A stretch of 64,000 nt of DNA, taken from positions 1,984,001 through 2,048,000 of the forward strand of contig OZ251225.1 of NCBI GenBank assembly GCA_965240325.2, read 5' to 3'. This document shows positions 54,190-64,000 of this stretch, in pieces. The position numbers were made by a program, and so were the translations under genes. The stretch's first letter is position 1. Each line of letters opens with the position of its first letter. The notes under the pieces were generated by a model, which did no database searches, was not told where the DNA came from, and worked only from the letters and a program-made list of their open reading frames with translations. This DNA comes from Rebecca billardiae RCC1528 (taxonomy: Eukaryota > Haptophyta).

Positions 54190-54676
54190 AGCCGTGAAGC
54201 GTGGCTCATCGTGGTGCTCTCCCGGCGGGCATCACTGCCAGCTTTCGTTTGAGAGCGAGCGCCGGCATCGGGCAGCCGATTCCGAGACGGCACCGGCCAC
54301 GGCCGACGCCACCGGCCGTGGTTCTTCAGCGCGCTCGACTTCACGCCCCTGTTCCGCTCATGTCGACAGGCGCCCCTCCACTCACGGCCGGCAAGGGCTC
54401 GCCCACCTCGCTGCTCAAGACCTTCCCACCGTGGCACCGACTCTGACTGGGACATGCGAGCCGCACCTCGGCGCGCTCGGCAAGCAGCTGCCCATCCAGG
54501 AGGCGTGCGCGATGGCGCAGAAGCACGGGTACGACGCGGTGCATCTCGACGTGGACTCCCTGCTCGAGCCCTGGGCCGACGCGGTGGTCGGGCTGCTCGC
54601 GCAGCACGGCCTCCGGAACTTCCAGGCCGGCCACAGTGGCGGCTGGCGGGAAGGCTGCGGCCTGCCAGGACCGTAG
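54190..54676 (+). other. Conserved downstream module, copy C
   Basis: Same module as after the other arrays. PTLTGTCEPHLGALGKQLPI and AQKHGYDAVHLDVDSLLEPW are readable together, but the MSTGAPPLTAGKGSPTSLLK part is in a different frame, so this copy is frameshifted. Confidence 0.45.
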
Positions 54677-55174
54677 TCGCGCCAGTGGCAGCATTGCGGG
54701 AATCTGGATCAGTAGATGACGATTGGTCGCGTGGTAACTCTATTGTCGTCACTCACTACTCCCTGAGCACGAATCCATGCGGTCCCGATGGTCCGGTCGT
54801 CGGTTGCCAGACATGCAGTCACGACTGTGCATGACTCATCACTATCTAGTCGTAGTGTCTGCTGCATGGTGTCGGCGTACCGCGTAGTGCTCATGAGATT
54901 GAGTGATGCCATAAGATGCCAGCAGTAGCTCTAGTTACTGCCTCTAGTCCAATGATGACTTGTGTCTTGTGCACTCGCGCGCGTGCATCATCAGCCCATG
55001 CGCGCGTGCATCATCATCAGCATGCGCGCGCGCATATCATCATCGTCTGCTTAGATGCAGTAGCAGTACGTGATGATGGCAGCAGAGCGTGATGCCAGTT
55101 GACCATCGACAGCATCGTGTTGACGATCGTTGGTCAGGGCGGACAGGGCCACAGTGACAGAGCGGTGCGAAGCC
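54677..55174. other. Intergenic and shared tail of fragment P3
   Basis: From about 54955 the sequence matches the tails of P1 and P2. A short local duplication (GCGCGTGCATCATCA twice near 54980-55015) is present. No gene. Confidence 0.5.
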
Positions 55175-55895
55175 TGGCGGTCGAGTCGAAGCGGACGACG
55201 TGGCCGACGGAGCCGCGCGGCTCGCGGAGGGCCTCGGCGCCGACGCGCCGCGCCAGCGAAATTGCCGCGAGCCGGCGCGGCTGCGTCACCACCACGTGGC
55301 GGTACCCCGCCCGCAGCAGCATCTGTGGCACCTGCGTCGATTTCCCAGAGCCAGTCTCCGCCTGCACGAGAACCATTTGGTGGTCGCGCACCGCGGAGAG
55401 GATGGCGGGCTCGGCGGCGGAGACGGGCAGGGCGAGGCGCGAGGCGCGCAGCGCGTGTAGCGACTCCAGGCCCGCGCGCTGCGCAAAGTCCTCGTACAGC
55501 AGCGCCGTCTCGCGCGCGGCCGCGGCCGCCGCCTCGCTCAGACCGCGCGGCCGCCGCCCGCTCGGCTCGGGCGCGAGTGCAACGTTGACGCGGTAGCGCG
55601 GCGCGTACGTCGCGGGAAGGCCAAGCGCGGCGACTCGCTCGGCGATGCTCGCGCTGGCGGGCGCGGGGCCGGTGCCCGCGCGCGCCGGCGCGGCCGGCGC
55701 CGGCGCGGCCGGACGCGCCGCCGGCCCCGGCCCCGGCGCGGCCGTCGCTGCGGCTGCGCTGGCACGCTCACGAGCGGCGCGCACGCCCTCGAGCTTGCGC
55801 GCAAACTCGGCAAAGTCCTCCGCACACTCGCGCGGAAAGAGCCCGCCGTCGCCGCACACGTACTCCACGGCTGCGGCCTCGTCGTCGCGCCCCAA
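55175..55895 (-). pseudogene. DHX34-like helicase 5' fragment, P3
   Basis: Homologous to the helicase N-terminus through Walker A and TQPRRLAAISLA, but truncated earlier than P1 and P2, before the DEVH motif, by a deletion joining it to the common tail. The start is also lost: two extra bases after the ATG (ATGACTTGGGGCGCG for ATGACGGGGCGCG) put the ATG out of frame. Divergent from array D. Confidence 0.88.
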
Positions 55896-56074
55896 GTCAT
55901 CGCTCCATCACCGTCATTATTGCGGGACGGCAGCCATCCTGGCTGGCCGCCGGAGAAGCTGGCACATCAAGCTGCCGCGCTTGCCGCGCTGCGCAGTGCG
56001 AGTTGCGGACCCTGGACACCCTTGGCTCGGCGACGCACAACGCCAGCCGGTGCGCTGCGCACAAGCTGGCCGGC

Positions 56075-57100
56075 ATGGTCGACGTGAAGCACCCTACGTG
56101 TGATCACGCGGGCTGCACAAAGCAGCCTTCGTTCGGCATGCCGGGCGACGCGCGCGCCAGCCGGTGCGCTACGCACAAGCTGGCCGGCATGGTCGACGTG
56201 AGAAACCTCAAGTGTGGTCACACCGGCTGCATCACGCGGCCTTACTTCGGCATGCCGGGCGACGCGCGCGCCAGCCGGTGCGCTACGCACAAGCTGGCCG
56301 GCATGGTCGACGTGAAGCACCCCACGTGTGATCACGCGGGCTGCACCAAGCAGCCTTCGTTCGGCATGCCGGGCGACGCACGCGCCAGCCGGTGCGCTAC
56401 GCACAAGCTGGCCGGCATGGTCGACGTGAGAAACCTCAAGTGTGGTCACACCGGCTGCATCACGCGGCCTTACTTCGGCATGCCGGGTGAAGCGCGCGCC
56501 AGCCGGTGCGCTGCGCACAAGCTGGCCGGCATGGTCGACGTGAAGAACCCCACGTGTGCTCACGCGGGCTGCACCACGCGGCCTTACTTCGGCATGCCGG
56601 GTGACGCGCGCGCCAGCCGGTGCGCTACGCACAAGCTGGCCGGCATGGTGTTCAGTCGACTCGCCGTCCCCAAGCGCAGGCTGGAGCATGGCACCGGCGA
56701 CCATGGCACGCGCGCAGCGAAGCGACGGCACAAACACAGCAGCCGCATTGCGGCTGTCTCGGACGCCGCACCACAGCTGGCCGCACCGTCGCCGCTCGTC
56801 GCAGTCACCATCGTCCGCTGGCGCTTGCCAGATGGCACGATCCACTCGGTTGACGACGGGGTGGTCCATGATGGTGCCTTTGCCCTGGACGAGCGGCGCC
56901 AGCGTGGCAATGCAGGTGACGCAATCCGGGCTGCCCCTGGCAACTGCGACCAGGGACTACCGGCAAGCATCAACACTACCGCTGCGCCAGGACGACCATC
57001 ATCATCGATGGCGGCGGGGGCAGCACGACGGCAGCAACCACAGGACATACCTGTGGTGATGGCCAGGAGGGTCCCGGCCCGCGACGCTGCAGGCCGATGA
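56075..57100 (+). CDS. EsV-1-7 repeat protein, array D (5 units)
   Basis: 341 residues from the first in-frame ATG at 56075 (MVDVKHPTCDHAGC). Five perfect EsV-1-7 units follow; units 1-2 equal 3-4, a two-unit duplication. The shared tail follows (RAAKRRHKHSSR, IVRWRLPDGTIHSVDDG). The degenerate upstream unit with C-X4-C-X17-C-X2-H is in frame from about 55985 but lacks an ATG, so translation either starts at the first repeat methionine or uses an unseen 5' exon. Confidence 0.75.
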   Translation: MVDVKHPTCDHAGCTKQPSFGMPGDARASRCATHKLAGMVDVRNLKCGHTGCITRPYFGMPGDARASRCATHKLAGMVDVKHPTCDHAGCTKQPSFGMPGDARASRCATHKLAGMVDVRNLKCGHTGCITRPYFGMPGEARASRCAAHKLAGMVDVKNPTCAHAGCTTRPYFGMPGDARASRCATHKLAGMVFSRLAVPKRRLEHGTGDHGTRAAKRRHKHSSRIAAVSDAAPQLAAPSPLVAVTIVRWRLPDGTIHSVDDGVVHDGAFALDERRQRGNAGDAIRAAPGNCDQGLPASINTTAAPGRPSSSMAAGAARRQQPQDIPVVMARRVPARDAAGR

Positions 57101-57684
57101 AGCCGTGAAGCGTGGCTCGTCGTGGTGCTCTCCCGGCGGCCATCACGACGAGCTTTCGTTTGAGCGAGCGCCGGCATCGGGCCGCCGATTCCGAGACGGC
57201 ACCGGCCACGGCCGACGCCACCGGCCGTGGTTCTTCAGCGCGTTCGACTTCACGCCCCTGTTCCGCTCGTGTCGACCGGCGCCCCTCCACTCGCGGCCGG
57301 CAAGGGCTCGCCCACCAAGCTGCTCAAGACCTTCACCGTGGCACCTACTCTGACTGGGACCTGCGAGCAGCACGTCGGCGCGCTCGGCAAGCAGCTGCCT
57401 ATCCCGGAGGCGTGCGCGCTGGCGCAGAAGCACGGGTACGGCGCGGTGCATCTCGACGTGGAGTTCCTGCTCGAGCCCTGGCCCGACGCTGTGGTCGCTC
57501 TGCTCGCGCAGCACGGCGCCTCCTGAACCTCCAGGCCGGCCCGGGCGGCTGGCAGCGGGATGAAGGCTGCGGCCTGCTGCCACAGCTGCTGATAGCTGCC
57601 AGGACTCGTGGTGGGATATTGTGGGATATTGATGACGTGGTTCTCTGGTACTGGCAACCTGTCGTGAGCTGTCCTGATGAGTAG
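57101..57684 (+). other. Conserved downstream module, copy D (frame intact)
   Basis: The only copy in which both halves of the module share one frame (57227-57526, 99 codons): STGAPPLAAGKGSPTKLLKT continues through GTCEQHVGALGKQLPIPEAC and AQKHGYGAVHLDVEFLLEPW to a stop. There is no ATG in front, only GTG. The pattern (P-EAC-LAQKHGY-VHLDV) resembles a TIM-barrel sugar isomerase/epimerase start, but this is weak. It could be an exon or gene remnant carried with the block. Confidence 0.45.
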
Positions 57685-58658
57685 AATGTGACAGTCGTCG
57701 TACAGTACTCTCGTACTCTGAGTTCCGCGTACTCGTAGGCTTCACTCCGTATAGTGACTAGTGAGTCTGTGCTGAGCTGTACTTACTGTATACAGGGTCT
57801 CCAACATTAAACCGGGACATCACTTTGGGCAGCAGCTCAGCGTACGGCCTGTGGCTGCCTCGCGCGGGGTCAGGAGCGGCCAGCTCGGCTCGTGTGCACC
57901 CCACTAGGTCTGTCTGCGACCGCGCATAGCCGGGCAGCCCGCGTGCGGCGTGGAGCACCCCTCTGGGTCATGCGGACAGTCGGCACAAGGCTGGTCTTGA
58001 GGGCAGTGATGAGTGAAGCAGCCGTGTGGCTTCTGCGCATGTCTGTAGCCAGCAAGCCCGCTCAAGGCCGCGCAGATATTATTACGTGGCATGGTCGATG
58101 ACTATGCGGCATGCGCTCGACAGCCCTGGGCAAGCCCGGACGTAGGCGTAGCGCTACACCAGGAGTATATACGGCCCGATCGGACCAGCCTACCAGTTGC
58201 GCACCTCGCTTGCACAGCTGCTGCACAGCCCATCGATCGGCTCTGGCCGTGCAGGCAAGGGCTACAGTCGGCGCCACTACCCGCAGCGAACGCTGGAGAC
58301 CCACCAGTGCGCGCACCAACCCGCCCGCCGCCAAATGCAACCGTGCGCCAGATACGAATTTTAGCAGGCATGCCACCCGCGGGGGCTCCGTGGACCTGTT
58401 CAGAGCCAACCGCTAGTCGGTTGAGCTGTACATCCAAGCCAGCCCTGGCCACACGCTGAGCGCGCCGCTCGCTGCACCCACACCCTCAGTGACCCTGTCG
58501 TCATCCGAGGAGTAAGGTCCATGGCGCTCATGTGAGCCTCTGGCCCATCTCATCGTTAGCAGCCGTACCAGTAGTCAGCAAAAATCAGTGTCCGAACAAT
58601 TGTTGGGGACTGACCTGTAGTAACAGGCGGCTATGCAATTAGTACTACTTTAAATATT
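57685..58658. other. Gene-poor region; Cys-rich short frame only
   Basis: A minus-strand frame at 57904-58092 encodes a Cys-rich peptide (CFTHHCPQDQPCADCPHD), continuing in another frame as PYAELLPKVMSRFNVGDPVY (57758-57958). These could be pieces of one decayed gene, but I cannot join or identify them. Otherwise nothing supported. Confidence 0.3.
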
Positions 58659-58721
58659 ATGATCGGCTACGCCGATCTTCGGGTAGTAAACAACGAAGTT
58701 GAGGGCGCACGGCCCTGGTAT
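58659..58721 (-). repeat. 60-bp dispersed inverted repeat, copy 2
   Basis: Reverse complement of 26748-26808, including GATCGGCTACGCCGATC and TTCGGGTAGTAAACAACGAA. Confidence 0.8.
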
Positions 58722-60790
58722 CTAGTTGTCGCGCGCGTTCTTCACGACTGCTGAATCACGTTGCGCGCGCGCCCGGCGCGTCGCCGTACACGAGGGCGAC
58801 TGCGAGCACGGGTTAGACTGAGAGGGGAGCACGGCGTCGCCCGCCTAGCTGCGGCTAGCATATGTTATTATGCCACCTCGCCATCGTCGCAGAGAGTGCA
58901 GACTCGCCGCTCGCAGATCTAAGCCTGTGGCTCGTCTCGTCGGTCAGGCAGTCAGGCATCCGTCGAGTGATGACTGCGTCAGACGACTGCGCGTTGCAGC
59001 CGCAGCCATACCGTACATACATACGCTCTCAGCGGGACTACGCGCGAGTTGTTCATCTGCCCTTCTAACGGTGCCGGCACGTGGCGCGACGATTCTGGCG
59101 TCATTATCACTTGACGACTCGACTGATCACGACGAGTGCCGTCATCGTCTGGTTCCCCTGAGAAGTCTTCTGGAATGCATCAGCGACATGCTCCCGCAGC
59201 CTGGTCAGTGGTCCAAGCCAGTCACATCCGGCAGCCTGACATCATCCCACCCACATGCCGCGCGGGCAGAGAGGCGCGCTATGCCCACGCGACTGGCTTC
59301 CTAGAAGCTGCCGTGACGGAACGAGTGTCAGCAGTGGACCGCCGGCCGGTGCCGCGCGCCGCACCGCCGGGCCCAATGGCAACGATGAACACCCGGTGGC
59401 CGGCGGTGCGGCCCTAGGCTAGTGCGCCGGATCTAATTCTATCGCGTATAGAACGACCGGCCGTGACGCGCTCTGCATCACGTACATTCGGACGCGGCAA
59501 TGAGCAGCATGCACCACCGTCCGGCCGTCTCAGGTCGCTGTCGTCGGCAGCCAGCCGGTGCCGGGCACGGTGGCGCCGGGCGCTCGCAGCTGAAGGACCG
59601 CGATCAAGGATTGATTGCCAAGTCCGTGAGTGAAGTCGTCAGCCGCGACGACTGGGAAGTTGAGCCTGATGCTGCCCGCTGCCGGTTCGCGGGACGAATG
59701 ACGAGCAGCCTATGGTCCGTGAACCTGCGTCAGCTCCTAGAACTCTTCCAGACGTGGTGAGGATATCCCTCACTGCGAACTCAGCCCTCTCGCGCTGACG
59801 CAGCGCGTAGACCTTGCGGCCTGCTGCGTGCCGCGAGCTATCGGACAGCGCGGCCCGCCGGCCGCGGGCCTTGGGCGGCGGGTCGACGGCTCCAGGCAGC
59901 TGCGGAGGACGCGGAGGCCGGTCGCATCCCGGCCAATGCGTGGGCATCGGCCCGGCGGTTGGGCCCGTCAGCACGTCGGCAAGCGCTCTGATGCCACTCG
60001 ACTCTCGAGACTGGCTGCCGAGCCGTGTCGCGCAACCGTGCCCGGCAAGACACGTGGGTCCGCGCCGAGCGTTCACCGGCCTCCGAACCCGCGCACGCCT
60101 ACCAGCCCAGGGCCAGGGCACGCGCCGTCGAGCTGCCCAGTCGCAAGCAGCTCGACAGCCCCGCTGTGTGCGCGCGCCCTGCCGGTCCGTCCGCTGCCCG
60201 CTCGAGGGCGAGCACGCGGCGCCTCACCTGTCGACCACGACAGCGCGCCTCGCGTGCACACTCTGACGGCGAGGCCCGGGATCTGGGCATGCGATGGCAC
60301 TACCCGCGCCTCCGCCAAGTCTCGGCCTGGCCGAGGGGTGCAACACCGGCCGAGCCCTCGGCCCGGCGCGCCGCCGCCAGCCTGAATGCGCTGAAAAGCC
60401 CCGAAGCCGTGCGCGGCAGGCCTGCGCGTGCGAGCGGCGATGGGCGTGGGCGGCGTTGCGCGGCGCGAAGTGGGCCAGGGGCATACGTCAGCCTCGACTC
60501 CGCCGCGTCGCGCGCGGCCGAGCGCGCGCTCTGCGCGCGGGGCGCGCGACGCGAGGCGGGCGCTCGCGCACACACACGGCCATCCCATCCGGGCTGGGGA
60601 GGCTCTGCGACGGCTCAAGCCCCGCGCCGCCTCGCAACCCGACCTTGCACTGCTGCGCACTCTGAACCCCGTACTACAGTTTACTATGATTTAACTTTGC
60701 ACTTGCATATGTATGTGATTAAGGCGACAACCGTCCAAAAACGGACAGAGATGAGATAGGCAGAGAGCCCAGAAATGACGGTTCGTTAGC
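58722..60790. other. Gene-poor GC-rich region
   Basis: Many overlapping Arg/Pro-rich frames, up to 244 codons, on both strands. None has a domain, conserved spacing or splice support, so no gene is called. Positions 60672-60700 hold an inverted copy of the recurrent TTAAATCATAGTAAACTGTA motif. Confidence 0.4.
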
Positions 60791-61443
60791 TCGTACCATT
60801 ATAAAACTTTACCACCTTGATAACCGTATGAACCAGGGCGCGCGGGAACGTCGATTCAAGCTACCCGCGCAATACCATATCGCGTCGCTGCCATCATTGT
60901 TGATGAGCGAATTCAGGCCTCATCAACAAATGATCATATGGGTCGAGAGCGAGAATGTTCGCCTTCAGGCTGTGTCGTTCATCTGAAATACAAGAATTGG
61001 ATTGCCACCGAACCAAATGTTTGGTTCGCTTTATGCAGAATCTCGTTTCAGTTGAATGGCGGGCGATCGTCTTTCGTTGAAACGGTGTTTTTGAAGCGCA
61101 GTTCTCTTAAGAGAAGAGGGATGCGTCTAATCTAAAACGCTGTTTTTCAGAAGCGCGTGAATCAAAGCTGACGACCCAACCTATCGTTTCTATGGTTGGC
61201 GAGCTGTTTCAGGCTCTTACAATTCAGGCATCTGTTACTATGACGGAATGTTCTAACACACGGCTGGTGTTATGTGCTATTCCACTCTGCATTCCCCTAA
61301 GTGTTACTATCGTTAAAATTAAGGGGCAGTACAAACGCAATCATTGCGGCAGCGATATCCACTCATACGCGGTGGCCACCTACCGAAAAATCCCCAAAAT
61401 CCTGCGCGCATCCTCTTTTTGATTTTGCGGAGCACGTGCGCCG

Positions 61444-61474
<31 letters not shown>

Positions 61475-61497
61475 CTTTCGCTCACGCTCAGACCTTT

Positions 61498-61538
<41 letters not shown>

Positions 61539-61549
61539 CGTGCGCCATT
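60790..61549 (-). repeat. Dispersed repeat family 2, copy b (inverted)
   Basis: Matches copy a (24807-25230) in reverse. The strongest blocks are 61318-61549 (CAAAATCCTGCGCGCATCC, TTTGATTTTGCGGAGCACGT, GCTTTCGCTCACGCTCAGAC) and 60835-60900 (ACCCGCGCAATACCATATCG). The middle differs. No coding capacity recognised; a 65-codon frame at 60938-61135 has no domain. Confidence 0.55.
61444..61538. repeat. C29 run, 26-nt spacer, G40 run: potential long hairpin
   Basis: C run 61444-61472 and G run 61499-61538 flank GGCTTTCGCTCACGCTCAGA-containing spacer. They can pair as a perfect 29-bp C:G stem. The related copy at 24816-24862 has only C7 and G8. Run lengths may be imprecise in the assembly. Confidence 0.9.
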
Positions 61550-61741
61550 ATTATTATTATTACCATTCAGACGGGCATTGCCAGGTTGCACCCGGCAATG
61601 CTGCATTCACCCCGGTCCTACCGGAATGCAGGGCTCGCCCCGCTGGCCGCTCCAAGTAGTGCCGCGCCCGCACAGCGCACTGCGGCCACTTCATCGTCAT
61701 CAAATATATTGCGTATTCATCGTCAATAATGATATTCATGC

Positions 61742-61743
61742 AG

Positions 61744-61832
<89 letters not shown>

Positions 61833-61869
61833 TCCCCTTTATCTCTCTCTCTCTATTCCCCTTTATTAC
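61742..61869. repeat. (CT)n microsatellite
   Basis: CT repeats, interrupted by ATTCCCCTTTAT units at about 61830 and 61853. Confidence 0.97.
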
Positions 61870-62109
61870 GGGTTCCGGGTGATCAGACTGGCCGGCAGCC
61901 GAAGCCTCCCGGAGCCCTACCCTGGCCAGCCCCCAATTCCACTGAGGCTGCTGCAGATAAGTCGCTGTCCGGGGCAGGAGCCAGTGGCAGGTGCCGGTCA
62001 CTAGCACATCGTCGGTCCGCCAGCGGTCGGTCACTCTCAGGCCAGGGTCCGGCAGTTCAAATACGGCGAGCAAACTCAGTAGGGCGCCAGCCCAGGAGCA
62101 GGTCGGTGC

Positions 62110-62990
62110 GCGCATGATGGTATGGTACTGCTGCACGCATGGTATGGTACTGCTGCGCGCATGGTATGGTAATGCAGCATGGCTGTATGGTATGAGTACT
62201 GCTGCGCGCATGGTATGGTACTGCATGGTACTGTATACATATGGTATGGTACTGCTGCTGTGCGCATGGTATGGTACTGCATGGTATGGTACTGCATGAT
62301 GGTACGTACTGTATGGTATGGCACTGCTGCGCGCATGGTACATATATGGTACTGCTGCGCGCATCAGCATGGTATGGTACTGCTTGGTAATGCATGGTAT
62401 ATGGTACTGCTGTGCGCATGGTATGGTACTGCATCATGGTATGGTACTGCTGTGCGCATGGTATTGGTAATGCAGCATGGCTGTATGGTATGAGTACTGC
62501 TGCGCGCATGGTATGGTACTGCACGGTATGGTATTGCATGATGGTACTGTATGGTATGGTTCTGCTGTGCGCATGGTACGTACGGTGACCTAATGGTGCT
62601 GCAGTGCACATGGTATGGTACTGCACGGTACTGTATGGTATGGTAATGCTGTGCGCATGGTACGTATGGTGCTGCTGTGCGCATGGTATGGTACTGCATG
62701 GTACTGTATGGTATGGTACTGCTGTGCGCATGGTATGGTACTGCATCATGGTATGGTACTGCTGTGCGCATGGTATGGTACTGCATGGTATGGTACTGCA
62801 TGATGGTACTATGTTGGATGGCGTTAATCACACCTTAACCAAGTGTGCACGTTAAATCATAGTAAACTGTATCAGCATGGTATGGTACTGCTGCGCGCAT
62901 GGTATGGTACTGCTGTGCGCATGGTATGGTGCTGCATGGTATGGTGTGGTACTGCATCGTATGGTACTGCGCGCATGCACATCGATCATG
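62110..62990 (+). repeat. GGTATGGTACTGC(T)GYGCGCAT minisatellite
   Basis: About 880 bp of imperfect tandem units of roughly 20-25 bp built on GGTATGGTACTG and CTGYGCGCAT, with longer sub-blocks (for example around 62165-62220 and 62465-62520) repeated. It is interrupted at 62813-62871 by a dispersed 58-bp repeat. Frames across it (Trp/Tyr/Met or His/Thr-rich) are artefacts. Confidence 0.95.
62813..62871 (+). repeat. 58-bp dispersed repeat, copy 2
   Basis: Near-identical to 32483-32540 (TTGGATGGCGTTAATCAC ... CATAGTAAACTGTA), sitting inside the minisatellite as an insertion. Confidence 0.8.
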
Positions 62991-63734
62991 CGATGTACCG
63001 AGCTGACAGCATGATGCGCATCATGCGACGATTGTCGTGTACCGAGCTGACAGCATGATGTGAGCTCATGGCAGTCAGCACCACCACCATCTGCTACTAC
63101 TGTCCTACCACTACAACGCCAGTCTACCGCCATCAAGCTGTTCCGACCACCACCACCTACTACTTCCACCGCCGCCACCACCGCCACCACCATCACCACC
63201 ACAACGCCTGAAGGAGGAAGCAGCCCGACACTAGGCTTGAAGGCCCGCCCGCACGCGTGCGGTGCGCGCGGCTGCGGTTGGCGCTTGGATCAGTCGGGCG
63301 GCAGGGGCGAGATTGACGTACGATGCAGCAGCTTCTGAAGCTGCTGCTTCCTCCTTCCGTCGAGCTGCTGTCTGAAGGAGGAAGCAGCACTGCGCGAAGC
63401 AGCCTCAGGCAGCAAACACTAATAAGCAGAAACGCGCGCGCGGGGCGAGGAGCGGCGGTCGCGGCGCGGGGGTCGGAAGGACAGCCGGGGCGGAATTCAC
63501 GTATGAGGGGCACTCGTCACTATGCCGCATGCGCATCGGCACTCACCACGCGCCGCCTCCACTGGGGTGTCCGCGGTCGCAGGAGCGTGCGCCTCGCGAA
63601 GCAGGCGCCGCGTCAAAACGCGGCGGCACAGGTCCGGCACGTGCCGGTTCCGGTCCGTTGGAGCAGGGTAGAGAGCAGTGTGCACGCTATGATGCGAGTA
63701 ATAATGAGTTGCTCATCCGTGCACCACTCGGCAA
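62991..63734. other. No gene recognised; short local duplications
   Basis: TACCGAGCTGACAGCATGATG occurs in two copies about 45 bp apart (near 62996 and 63040). A CACCAC-rich stretch (63080-63205) and paired GAAGGAGGAAGCAGC sequences (near 63210 and 63373) follow. No supported coding sequence. Confidence 0.45.
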
Positions 63735-64000
63735 ATAATACAGGTGAAAGGAGGGTTGCACCAAAGTTGCACCACCACTGCTGCACCACTCCGAATAATA
63801 ATACATCAGACGATGAAAGGAGGGGTGGGTGCACTTGTTGGGTGCACGACCACTGCTGCACCACTCCGGATGATACACATGAAAGGAGGGGTGCACCAGC
63901 ACCGCACTCCGTGCACCACTCCAAATAATACAGATGAAAGGAGGGTTGATGCACCACCACTGCTGCACCACTCCGAATAATACATCAGACGATGAAAGGA
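63735..64000 (+). repeat. Minisatellite with GATGAAAGGAGGGG unit, runs off window end
   Basis: Units of roughly 55-75 bp with GATGAAAGGAGGG, TGCACCAC and CACTCCRAATAATACA are repeated four times or more and continue past position 64000. Confidence 0.9.

Noticed and set aside
59639-60759. Several frames of 150-244 codons
   Set aside because: Overlapping on both strands in GC-rich sequence, Pro/Arg-rich, without any recognisable motif.
62057-62855. His/Thr/Tyr-rich and Trp/Tyr-rich frames over the minisatellite
   Set aside because: Simple translation of tandem repeats in several frames.

Overview
This is nuclear DNA of a GC-rich eukaryotic microalga. Genes carry short, GC-rich introns of about 160-400 bp with GT...(c)gcag ends. 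Gene content mixes plant-type genes (a GARP transcription factor pair, a plastid PAP/fibrillin protein), a ciliary-type coiled-coil protein resembling CCDC180, a Golgi-type sulfotransferase, ferroportin and a DHX34-like helicase. The fibrillin protein starts with a secretory signal instead of a simple transit peptide, as expected for a plastid of secondary origin. A haptophyte or a similar red-lineage flagellate is my best guess; this is inference, not identification.

Layout. 0.4-16 kb is gene-dense: a small unknown gene (-), the CCDC180-like gene (-, six exons), a sulfotransferase (-) divergent by only 71 bp from a 1,511-residue kelch/coiled-coil gene (+, four exons). 16.5-19.4 kb holds an inverted, head-to-head pair of GARP (G2-like) transcription factors. 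19.9-23.1 kb holds an inverted copy of a duplicated block described below. 23.1-28.1 kb is repeats and microsatellites. 28.2-36.5 kb carries an ARM-like gene broken by an in-frame TAG, ferroportin, an MFS-like membrane protein and a fibrillin. 36.9-39 kb is repeats. 39.2-42.6 kb is a 5'-truncated gene joining a nucleoside-hydrolase-like domain, a multi-pass membrane region and a TIR-like domain. 43.0-47.2 kb is the full DHX34-like helicase. 48.8-57.7 kb is a cluster of duplicated blocks. 57.7-64 kb is gene-poor with dispersed repeats and minisatellites.

Main finding. Four genes (20.5-21.9, 48.9-51.2, 53.2-54.2 and 56.1-57.1 kb) encode arrays of a 38-residue Cys/His unit with spacing C-X4-C-X16-C-X2-H-X12. 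This is exactly the EsV-1-7 repeat of the brown-algal IMMEDIATE UPRIGHT family and of Ectocarpus virus EsV-1. They carry 8, 16, 4 and 5 perfect units, followed by a shared basic tail of about 150 residues. Three of them are divergent from truncated copies of the 5' end of the DHX34-like helicase, while the intact helicase lies divergent from the fourth, largest array. The whole block (helicase 5' end / array / conserved downstream module) has been copied locally, directly and inverted, after one truncation event.

Three dispersed-repeat families, several inverted repeat pairs and a C-run/G-run hairpin fill much of the rest.
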